From NCBI GenBank assembly GCA_029207755.1, contig JARCOQ010000003.1, positions 85,641,994 through 85,705,993 of the forward strand: DNA of 64,000 bases, in the 5' to 3' direction. This document shows, piece by piece, positions 51,885-62,270 of this stretch. The stretch's first letter is position 1; each line of letters begins with the position of its first letter. The notes beneath the pieces are model-generated. The model was given only the letters and a program-made list of their open reading frames with translations. It made no database searches and was not told the DNA's origin. The translations under genes and the position numbers were made by a program. Source of the DNA: Chamaea fasciata. Its lineage: Eukaryota > Chordata > Aves > Passeriformes > Sylviidae.

Positions 51885-54800
51885 GCTGTGGTTTTTTCTA
51901 TTTCAGGTGGCTATTATCCATAGAATGTACTAAGAATAGATGAAGAATTCTTTATCTATGCTTCTTGGAAGCATGGTAATGTAGATTATTCCTGATTCTG
52001 AGGTCTTGTTTCTTAGTCTTGTTGCTTGTACCATACCAGATTTGATAAGCTTCAAGAGCGTATAAATGCAAAATGTACTCTTATTTGAGGCATTTCAGTC
52101 TTTTTTTGTTTTTCTTGGATATCATCTGAAATAGGCCTGTGGGGCCCTAATCACTGATTCTACTCCTGGTCCTGCAGTCACTCATAATCACAGCACAAAT
52201 AAATTTCTAAGTCTCAGGAAAGATTTTACCCTGTTTATCCAAATAAAGTAAAAAAAAAAAAAATCTCAAACCACACCTCAGAAGATACCAGTCCAGGCTA
52301 GCCAAGTACTGGGTAAAGTAGACAATTCTGTGTAAAATAATTAGGCACATCATTTTCTGCTTCCAGATCAAAAGACAATAATGAGGAATGAGGAACATTC
52401 TTCATAATATTATACAGACTAAGTTTGGGTCATTAGATCTAATCTGTCTTTCAACATATAACAGTCCATTAAGCTAGCAACAGATACACTCTAAAGAGAT
52501 TAAAGTATGTATGTTAGTTAGATTGAAGTAGTTCAGTTTTCAGAAAATGAAGCTATATGCCAAGGGTAGAAAGAGAGAACAGGCTTCAGCAAGGTCCATA
52601 CTTCTGCTATAGCAGTAATTGATTCTGTAAAATGGTCTGAAAATCCAAATTGTCTATCCTACAGAAGGGAAAAATCCTCCAAACTGAGAATTTAATATGG
52701 AATTAAAGAAATGAAGGAAATTCCTTGCTATTAACAAAACTCTGGTGATCAGTATGTGACTAAGAACTTTCCAGAAGGAACTGAGTTTATTAAACCCTAT
52801 GAGTTTACCTCTACCCACAATAAAAAAGACACTTGGAAGGATTTCTTGTTGCAATCTCTTTTTTCTCAAGAATACATTTAACAAATTGCACATAATTTGG
52901 CAAAATATTCTCAGCTACAATGACTGGTAAGAGACTCAAGACATTCTGCTTGACTAAGAACATTTTCTTAATGCAAACCTGCAGACACTGCAAACACATT
53001 AGGACAATGCAAGAAAACCAGAACAAAATCTGGTATATGATCTGTGATGTTTCTTTTTCTGCTCATCAAGTCATTGCTTGAAGCTCTAGGTTATGATTCC
53101 AGGAATCAAAGTGTACCTATTTATCACTCTGGAATTTTCCACTTATAGTGCTTTAGAAAGAATAATCATAATTAGGTTCTTTAAATATTATTATTAGAGC
53201 TAAGCAAATAATTTCCTAAAGGATTATTTTGTGGATTTGGGCATTTTTGTCCCTTAATATGTTCAGTGAATAAATTTTCTTATTAGTCAACCAGCTGTAT
53301 AAGCTGGTCAAACAGTGTTTGTTGAATTCATTTGATGATTGATTTGTATCAAATGTAGGATAAATTGGTTCTGTTATTGAAAGAGATCTAATTATCATCC
53401 CTAGCTTTAAAAGGAACCTGTACTCCATAGTGCATTAGTTAAAATAAACTAACAAAAGTACAGTCTGTACATTTGTAGCACAGCTGACATGTATAATTCT
53501 CTTAACTGCTTTTCCTCAAACTCCTATCGTGTAGGACATGATGCCCTTGAAAGACATAAACTGAGTGTAGATCTCCACAAGTCAAACCATCCCCCTCTAC
53601 TATTTCATCATGTTCAAGTGCAGAGTCTCTTTAGAGGCCCTGTGGTTGTTATATTTTTACTATGCCAGGTATTTTCTGAGTTGCCCCATGGAGATGCAGG
53701 AACATTAAGAAGGAAGAGTGGCTAGGCACTAATTCAGAAGGCTTGATATAAATTTCCTGCATAAGTGGTCTCAGTCCTCCATCAACAAAAGATGGAGATG
53801 TAGTACAGACTCATCTCAAAAATATATTGGGAAGATATATTAATTTAAGACTGGGAATTATTCTGAAACTGTTGCAATAGAATATTAAGCATAATATTGA
53901 CATACGTAACAAAAAGAGTCCAGACAATGTAACTCAACCCCATTTTCCTCTGTGGTACCATAACCTACATCTGAAGTGCCAGGGCATGCAGTAGAGGAAG
54001 GAAGTCTGCCTGGCACATTCTCTAAGTGATTGAAAAAAGCCATGTTATTCATGGTGCTGGGGATTATGAGAAAAGTATATTTAGCATTATGGGTGTATTT
54101 TTAGTTTAACGACTCTCCATCATTACAAATAGACTTTCAAATTGATTTTAAGATTGAAATATGCTGCCATTCTAGGATGATTTACAGAGCTACCATGTTG
54201 GTCTTAGTACAAGTCTTGAGTCAAGCTGAAGAATACACAGCACTAGCTGGGTTTCAGATTCTTTAACACTGCTTATTAAGGGTTGAAATTTGTCCTATGT
54301 CAATTCCAGGTGAGTAGTAGAGAAAACTGTAAAAATACAAGAAGCTTTGTGCATGAGGCAGTGAATGTACAGTAGTTGCATACAGTAAGGAAACAGTCTT
54401 CAGGGGGCCATCACCTGTTATTATATGGTAAAATTCTACACTATGTATAGCAAAGAATTGTGGTTTCCTCACATTAAACTCTCTATCCCTCCTCTGTCCC
54501 AGAAAACCATGCTTTTATTGCCTGCTGACAACGGCCTCTCTGCTATGCAGATGGTAGGCATTGTTTGGGAGAGTGCTCTCTGGTATGGTCTGAAATGGCC
54601 AGGGAGCATGCTAACACATACCCACTTAAACAGTGCAGATGACTACAAGGATGGCTTTTAAGCTGAAGTTTATTTACTAGTATAACTATAAGCTTCCAGT
54701 TCAGCACCTGTGTAGCCAGTTAAGCAGGGTCTATGGCCAAGGAAATCTTCTCTGACCTCCATCATACTGAACACCTTTCTTTAGATAATATTTTCTTAGG

Positions 54801-57042
54801 TACCGCATCATGTGGATTCTACTATGTGATTTCTGGTTCTAGATCATATGCAGCTTGTTTGAAGGGCAAAAAGACAGGGATTTGTCTGTATTCTATGCTT
54901 TAATATATTAAATATTTTATTTATGTATATCAACTGCTTTACATACTTCAGGAACTTTTTCTTTTTTTGAAAACTGTGCATCTAATTTTCTTTTATATAT
55001 TTCAGATAAAAAATTAAAGGGATTCAGCTCAGATTTTTGAGGAATATTCAGAGTGATACCCCCCCTCTATTCCTGGTCTGAGCTGGTTAAATAACTTTAT
55101 TGGTAAGTTAAGCGCACTGAGACAACTCATAAATGCTTTCATAAGTGCACATATTTATTATAGCAACAGCGTCTGTCAGCAGCTTCCTTATAAAGCCCTA
55201 TTTTCAAGGATTTATGGAACTGGCATATGTATCGTGGGGGGACAAGCCTACATTTGCAAGGCGATGACCTTATAGGTCTTTACCTCTGTTTTCTCTGATT
55301 CTTTAAATATGCTGCGTTGTTCACTTGGAGAAGCAGAAAGATGTAAGACAGACCAATTTTCCTTGTGAACAGCTCCCAAGTGTAAAAGAAGTCCATTTTT
55401 CTTCTTTAATTTGTATGCACGAGCTAGACTTTAAATTTTGTGCAGTAAAAAAAGATATGTTTAGGTGCTTGTGTAACTTTAAAGAAGCATTACCTTCTTA
55501 CCATTTAAAAATGTTCTTTGGCAGAAAGAATATTCCACAGTGTCATTTACTCATAATTAATATTTCCCAAATAGGAAATATATTAAGAAAAGATAAATCT
55601 GCTCTAGGTTAGAAATCTCTTCTTTTGCTCACCCAAGTCAGACTTGTGGCTCTGAAAAATTACCAGTGACTACCAAAGCCAGGTAAGTCAAACCACTGAA
55701 TAGCATGAAACAGCATTTTGCATAGTTTGAGTTGCTAACTAGCACAGACTTAACAAATGAAATTTTTGCAACAGAATAGAATACCAAAATTATTAAATAC
55801 AAAAGTATTACAGCCAACTTAATGTGTTTTTGAGTACAAACACTAAAGGCAGAGATGAGCATGCAGGCAGCTGTGTAAAATAGAAGCTTCTGTGTGGTGG
55901 GGAAAATTCCTTTGACAATATATTTTGTCCTATTTTTAAAATAATTCTTGCTTTGGCCTACCCTGAAACTGAATCCCAGGCCTCAAATAAAATGAGTCTA
56001 ATGAAACAGAAATTCAGCTCAAAGGAATTCATCAAAATCTCCTCTAAGTAGGAATCCAGATTTGAGGAATGGAAGCCAGGCTAGTGCTTTTCAAGCCACC
56101 AAAAAATTTTAAACATGTTACAGGAGTGTTGCACTTGGTTGAGAAGCTGGGAAATTATGAAGCACAGAGCTGTATTAGTGTGTCTCTGCGGAATGATAAA
56201 CGGAGTAGTGGCCTTTGGAAAAGGATGCAGAGTAATAAGAATGTCAGTAGAATATATCATGCAGGGAAAACCCATTGTCCATGAGAATCTTCAAAGGCTC
56301 ATTTCCCACTATTAGCAGTAACCTGGTTGAATGCTTCAGCTAAGGGACATAGAGGGTAACTAATATACCTAACATATACCACGGTATCATCTTTATAAAG
56401 CAATATACATAATGTATTACATCTATCCATGTAAACATGTTTAGGAGGTACATAATTGTACAGAAGTGTAATGCCTATGCTATGCAAAAAACCCTTTTGT
56501 TGGGCTGTTTGAAAAAAAGCTCACATAGCATTTCTTCATCTAGAGTTACTTTACCTTTTCCAAGGCACTACAATAGATCTACCCTATAATCATTTCTTAT
56601 TGTTACATTCAAAGGTGAAATTCTAAATTTGATAGCAAAAAGAAATATTCCTGGCTTCCTAGTCTGCAATTAAAGAATTCACAGTATTAAAAAATTCTCA
56701 GCAAGTTGCTCTTCCAGTAAATCTCATTTATTCACATCTCATTTTCTAATAAACTAAAATATGTCTTGCCTCTGACCCCTATGAAAATTTCACACAGTGG
56801 ACATGAAAGAAGGGAATCTGATTCATTTTTCCACCTCTACAGTAAGACAAGGCTTATTTCACAAACACTAGCATTATACAAGATCAAAATAATATCCATT
56901 ATCATAAATTATTCTTTCTCTGATCTGTTTTCCTCTTGGTATTGCTTAAGAGAAACCTAAGAGTAAATAAGTAAGTTTCTCTTTATGCCAGTGATTAGCA
57001 ATGAATAAACAGAGCAAGTACTAAAGCTGACTTTGCACCTAC

Positions 57043-57149
57043 TGAATGCTGCAAGTGTCTGTACTCGTTTGATATGCATCTAGCAAAGCTTGGATGTTCC
57101 CAAAAGGCCACTCCATGAACACTGAGAGAGCAGCGTCTGCTAGTGGTGC
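57043..57149 (-). CDS. ADGRB3: ADGRB3 exon: second half of HRM domain
   Basis: This exon is 107 nt: two bases complete the shared glycine codon, then 35 codons follow ending in phase 0. It reads [18 protein letters not shown] and then [17 protein letters not shown]. It supplies the remaining HRM cysteines and the conserved FW pair that packs the small disulfide-linked domain. HRM lies between the thrombospondin repeats and the GAIN domain on the extracellular side. The acceptor is GTCTTACAG. The donor is TCA/GTAGGT, set by continuity with IKEHLAK in the next exon. A second GT lies four bases downstream. Only 552 bp separate this exon from the preceding one. Confidence 0.95.
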
Positions 57150-57701
57150 CTGTAAGACACAAAGAGCACAAAAAATATTTATATAAGTGAGCAACCAGAA
57201 AGAATAAACCTTATTTAATCTATATTCCATGCTAGTTTAAAGGCACACACAGAAACAATTTCATGCAATGATCATCAGTATAGAGAGAGCAGTATAAGAT
57301 TTCCATGTTTACTTGATTGCTTTTTAGCAGTGTTTTCTTAATTAAAAAGATTTTTTATGTTTTATGTTCTCCCTCATTTTCATCGCTTTGCCTGATAGAT
57401 CCAGTCAAATTGGTTTCTTGTCAGCTTTTTCTCTGTGGCTATAATGTTCATATGTATATGCATACATATGTATATATACAGATATATGTACATACACCAC
57501 AGATCCATGCATATATGTAAGCTGTAAGAGACAGCATACGTACAGGTGTATATTTGCATGCATATGCATAAGTAAATATGTGAGGTTTATGTATTCACAT
57601 TTATGCATATTTATATGAGTCTAGTAATCATTTATCTAGAACACAAAGCAAAATATTTCTCCCCTTTTTTATCATCATAAGATTTCAGAGTAGTACTGTA
57701 C
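57150..57701 (-). other. ADGRB3: ADGRB3 intron, 552 bp
   Basis: A short intron between the two HRM exons. The part at about 57440-57620 is an imperfect TATG/CATA-rich sequence made of repeated ATGTATATGCATACATATGT-type motifs, with many small self-complementary segments. Confidence 0.9.
57440..57620. repeat. Imperfect TA/TG-rich alternating sequence
   Basis: Alternating purine-pyrimidine motifs (CATATGTATATGCATACATA, GCATGCATATGCATA) recur over about 180 bp. It fills a third of the intron separating the HRM exons and could fold locally in the transcript. Confidence 0.65.
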
Positions 57702-57803
57702 CTGTGGCATTAAGAGGGCATCGATTGAATGCCATGTCCCCAGCTGGGGTCCTTTTCCACACCATTGACATCAAATAGTCTTCAGGACATATTTCATAAG
57801 GTG
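57702..57803 (-). CDS. ADGRB3: ADGRB3 exon: first half of HRM domain
   Basis: This is the most 5' exon of the gene in the window, 102 nt long. It carries two bases completing a codon from the previous exon, 33 whole codons, and one trailing base. It reads [10 protein letters not shown] and then [23 protein letters not shown]. This is the N-terminal part of the hormone-receptor motif, with two of its cysteines, the conserved tryptophan and an N-A-T glycosylation sequon. On the minus strand the acceptor is AATGACAG and the donor is CAG/GTACAG. The acceptor has a poor pyrimidine tract (TTTATAAATGACAG), so it may depend on exonic enhancers. The trailing G joins the GC of the next exon to make glycine. 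The residue before the proline is cut by the junction and is probably alanine. Identification rests on near identity to the vertebrate BAI3 sequence I recall. Confidence 0.95.
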
Positions 57804-60740
57804 CTGTCATTTATAAATGAGAATTTAAATAGAAACATTAACATAGTTTACATCAGAAAAATAAGTGTTCAGTTTCATCTTACCTTTTCCTGAGATATGT
57901 ATGATAACATAACTTGGCGTAATTTTAAGTTAGAAGTACAAAAATGAGAAGCCTGAAATTTTATATATCTGTCTTTGTGATGGGATTTATTTCATACAAC
58001 CTGTGGCTTTATTCTCCCCAGCAAGCAAGCACTTTTAAGGTTGTAGTTACAATGTTAATACATTTGAATCTTTCCTTGTTGCTATATTTTGCTCAATAAC
58101 ACTAAGAACCAATCAGAAAATGATGAGACTTAAACTGTGATAAGTTATAATGCTAATCTTCAACTTAAATTTGTAAAGATTTTTCTAAATTTGAATCTTT
58201 ATGTGAAAGATTCAGTTCTGAAATGACAGTTGAAACATTAAGCGTGCTAAAGGTGCTAAATTCTGAAGGTTATTATAAAACCAGGTTGTTTTTTTGAAAT
58301 GTGTTTCAGTACAAGTTGGTAATTAAGAAAGTATTGTCAATAATGTTGGACTGAGTGTCTATAAAGCAAAAGAACCTTTTACTGGTTATTGCAATACCAT
58401 TTAGAGGGAAAAAATATTGTCACTATTTTGTACTAACAGAACTGCATGGGGAAAAATAAACTTCAGCAAATGCTTCATGTTTTATTTTCAGACGGTCACA
58501 ACTACAGATTCTTTTTGCTCTTTGTATGTTAGTGTAGATTCCAGTTTACGATTTTTGAATAAATCAGATTAGCACAGAAAACATCTGGCTGAAGTCATCT
58601 CACAACTCACATCACTGACATGTCAGTTACTGAAATCTAATTCACTCCAAGATCAGCAGAGAAAATCAGGAATTGTTTATTATTGTATGGATTTCCAGAA
58701 AAAAATGTAACCCTGCTATATTACAGTGAACTGGTTACAAAACAATTAAAAAGCAAAGAGAAAGGAAACTCATTCTAGCAGATGGTGTGATAAGGCAGAA
58801 AGCAATTCAATGATTCACTCATGGTTGCATGGGAGATCTCTAGCAGAGGCAGGAACAGACTACAGATTTTGCCCATTCCATTATCTAACCCATAAAATTG
58901 CCCATCTTCCCTGTTTTGTACTTCTGCTGACGGAAGTGTGAGCAAGGGAACTGAGTAGACTTTTGCACAAAGCTGTACCCTCTCTTTCTAGAGGACAAAG
59001 AATACCTAGCAGATGGCTCAGTAATACTAATATGAATCACAGTTGGGCAGAAAAATTGCTTGCTAAATTTGCCTCACCATCAGCATTCCTGAATTGTAAA
59101 TCAAGACAGTTGGTGCTGCTGAAAAATCAAGAGATCCATTAATGGCAAAACCCAAAGAAAGTCAGTTATATTCATAATCTAGAATACTAGCCCTGCTTCA
59201 GATATGCCCCCAGAGTGAATTCTTCAGGACAGTGTTACACAGGGAAAAACCAGATTTTGATAAAGATAAGCCATCTGGTGACATAAGCAAAAGCAATTAT
59301 CATTCTATGATGACCTTATGAACAAAAGAAATGTTCTGTTTTGAGGAGCGTAAATTAACATAATAAGGAGGTAATATTATAAATTACATAAATTTGTTAG
59401 AGCTTAGAGCTATCTGAGAACTATATTTGTCATGCAGCTGTGGCCATTTCAAATGTGTTGTGTCCACTAATCACCACTTTAGGTGCTGATTCTCAGAACT
59501 AAAACTCTTCTTCCTTCCACATATTGAATGTTAAATGTGTGGATTTTTTTCTGAAAAAAAATATATACATGCATCCAAGTGCACACTTAAAGCCACCATA
59601 TTTTCTCTTTTACATTAGTAAGACACAGGTAATATCAGAGATTTCCCATGTATATGGAAGGGTACTAGTGTGTTTTTGAATTAAATTTTTCAGAACTCAA
59701 GATTATATTGAAACATTAACCTAGTGTCAGAGATATACAGTGCACTTGTGTTGTGTGTTCAAAGTAAAAGGCACTGCCAAGACCTAGAGTTATCAGGAAA
59801 GAGGTGTGGGAACAGCTGGAACTTGGAAGAAGTTTCACTTGGCCCAGGCAAAGACCTTTCCTTGGTCTCTGGCTGACTCCTGGCTTTTTAATGCCTTGTA
59901 CGAGGATCAAGGAGTGCTGCAGATAAAAACAAACTCCTTCCTCCCAAAGCTAAAACCTATCTGGCAGAGCTTACTCATCAGACATCCACCCACATTAAAG
60001 CATCTGTGAGGCTACAACTCATGTCGCTCATGGAAGCATTACAGTCACACCAGAGTGTGAGTTAAAAAGTTAAATACTGGAGTTAAAAAGCCTTGCTGAT
60101 CCTGCTGGCTCTTCTCAGGACAAGTTACAAGTATTTCTGTAACTATGGCAGAATTAATTCATAACATGCCCACAGATAAATATGAGTTTTCTGTACAAAA
60201 TCATAGATAACTACCATAATTTAGAAGAAAATAGCAAATACTGAGGTAAAATTTGCTATCATTGGCAAATAAAAGGCAGGCCTCTTTCACTCACAATGCG
60301 AATCAGCAGCATCTTCCCACACAGAGCAGACATTCAAATATAACATATTACACCCTTGTAATGATAGGCCTGAATTCATAGCACCTAAGCACAGATATTC
60401 AACAAAGTCAATGGTCTAGAAGCACAGTCCTCTGACATTGCTGGAGAGAAGACATGTATCTCCCAGAGGCAATTGACCCAAATGGGATCTGTGGAAGCTC
60501 AGTACAGCACACAAAGCAAGAGACACACGCAGCCTCACAGAGGTACTGTGTACACATATATGTGAAAGGCTAATGGAAGGGTGAGGCAAGTTAGCCTACA
60601 GCACACAATAGCCCAAATGATGGTAGAACTACATTCCTCTCCTGAATTGTAATTCAATGCCCCAGGCAAAATTATCAGAAACAAAGACAATAGGAAAAAA
60701 AGCTTTTGGATGTCTTATAGAATAGTGTTGTAATCACAGA

Positions 60741-60893
60741 AAAACAAACAAACAAAAAACAACCAAAAACCAACCAACCAACCAACCAACCAACCAACCA
60801 ACCAACCAACCAAAAAAACCAAAAACAAACAAAAAAAACCCAAACAAAAAACCAAACAACAACGACAACAAAAAAAACCACAAAAAAACACCC
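60741..60893. repeat. (CCAA)n array in A/C-rich tract
   Basis: A perfect CCAA core of about 45 bp at 60769-60814 lies inside a longer AAAAC/AACC-rich stretch. In the transcript it reads (UUGG)n, complementary to the array at 49107-49159. The open frame on the minus strand (Val-Gly-Trp-Leu repeats) is an artefact. Confidence 0.95.
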
Positions 60894-61959
60894 AAGGTTT
60901 AATTTTTTTATGTAGCTGAATATTATTTGAATTATTTGAATCTTCTCCCTTCTCTTATTCCATCTTATCTATCTAATACTGCTGTGGAAAAAACTTCAAC
61001 CATCGGTGGGAAAGGATTAGCTATTCTTTGGTAGTTGTGCACTCTTGTCTTTCTGTTAACTAACAAGATAGTCTAGCATTGTTTTCCAGTTATACTTTGG
61101 TCTAAACTGCTACTATATTAGGCTTTATACTACTGAAAATATGCTTATAGGAAAAATGCTGAGAATGTTTTTTGAGTAAAATCCACATAAAGCATTAATA
61201 TTAGAAACATTTTTAGAGTTATTATAGATTTAACTATTAGGGAATTAGGTATTTCTGGAAACCAATACTGTATTGTTGAAACATGATATGTTCTTAAAGC
61301 TGTCATAAAAACATAGTCCTATTTTATAAAAATAAATTTACAGAAGTCGTCTATCCTGTATACTGCTGCACTTTGGTTTTGGCTCTCTCATCTCTTCATT
61401 TTAACTGACACATTTGGTGGAAACTGCCTTATTTCTCTTACATATTCTTCCACAAGCTCCTGATCACCTTGCCATGTAACTCCTTATCAGCTGCAATTTC
61501 TTTTGTTATCTAGCTGTCTCCATTCTGTTGGGACAGACATAGTGTTCATTCATCTTGTGTAAGTTTTCTGCCATGACTCCTGAGTGACTAGCTTCTCACC
61601 AAATATAGAAGCTTTTTTTATTTTCTCTGATTTGTTTCCAATTTTCTGAAGTTATCCTTCACAGAAAAATATTTTGAGTGCAGAGTACTGCTGACCTACA
61701 AGCAGTGAAGTTTAACTTTAGACATTTGGGATGCAGCAAAGCAGCAATAACGGAACCCAAAATATCTTCAGCTCTTTGTTTTTCATTCCCAGATTATTAC
61801 ACAATGGAAGGAAAAAACAAAAGTTTTAAAATTTATAGCTGTGAATAAAAACAAATCACAAGCTAAGATACTCAAAATTTGTTCAGAAACCAAGCTTTTT
61901 GAGAAACCAACTTTTAGATAGTCGTTGCACATAGGTAAAACCTTACAAAGGGAAGGCTT

Positions 61960-62270
61960 TGTGAAATCATGGCTCAGGCCTGCTACTTCAGCTAAGCAGA
62001 AAAGGACTATGGGAAAGTGACTCCGCCGAATTAGAGGTAGAAAAACAAGTTATGTAACCATCTTGTGTTCTTGTATGGTGGTTGGTTGAATCATGTTTGT
62101 TATGATTTAAAAGTATGTGACTGACAACGGGCTAACGTCTCAAAAAGGCTGGGTTTGTGGAATAAAGCAGATCTGCTTTGCACCTGCCTGGGGACTCTGT
62201 GTCACTTTGGACCCTCAGCTCACAGACTGTACTTCTGAGCCTGCCTCTCTTAATGCTGCTGAAAGTAACT
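61960..62270 (+). mobile_element. Probable solo LTR of an endogenous retrovirus
   Basis: The segment has LTR-like organisation on the plus strand. It starts near a TG (TGTGAAATCATGG) and has a TTTAAAAG TATA-like box at about 62107. A GGAATAAAGC polyadenylation signal lies at about 62159, followed by a GC-richer part (CACCTGCCTGGGGACTCTGT). It has several CpGs (CTCCGCCG, CAACGGGCTAACG) unlike the flanking intron. No gag, pol or env sequence adjoins it, so if it is a retroviral LTR it is a solo remnant. Exact ends and target-site duplication could not be fixed. Assignment to a family is not possible from memory. Confidence 0.45.

Larger units (their letters stand above)
42267..57042 (-). other. 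ADGRB3: ADGRB3 intron, 14.8 kb
   Basis: This intron lies between the HRM and GAIN exons. It contains CR1 fragments near 43140, 43345, 47200, 49513 and 50700, a poly-G tract at 43615, a perfect 16-bp hairpin at 45558-45599, a poly(A) at 47503, an ATC run at 47932, the (GGTT)n array at 49107 and a GTTTA run at 51839. The stretch 52000-57000 is AT-rich and shows nothing that I can identify. Confidence 0.9.

Noticed and set aside
57317..57608. Overlapping open frames rich in Tyr, His and Met on both strands
   Set aside because: They derive from the alternating TATG/CATA sequence in the short intron.
60675..60881. Open frame with Val-Gly-Trp-Leu repeats on the minus strand
   Set aside because: Translation of the CCAA microsatellite and its T/G-rich complement.
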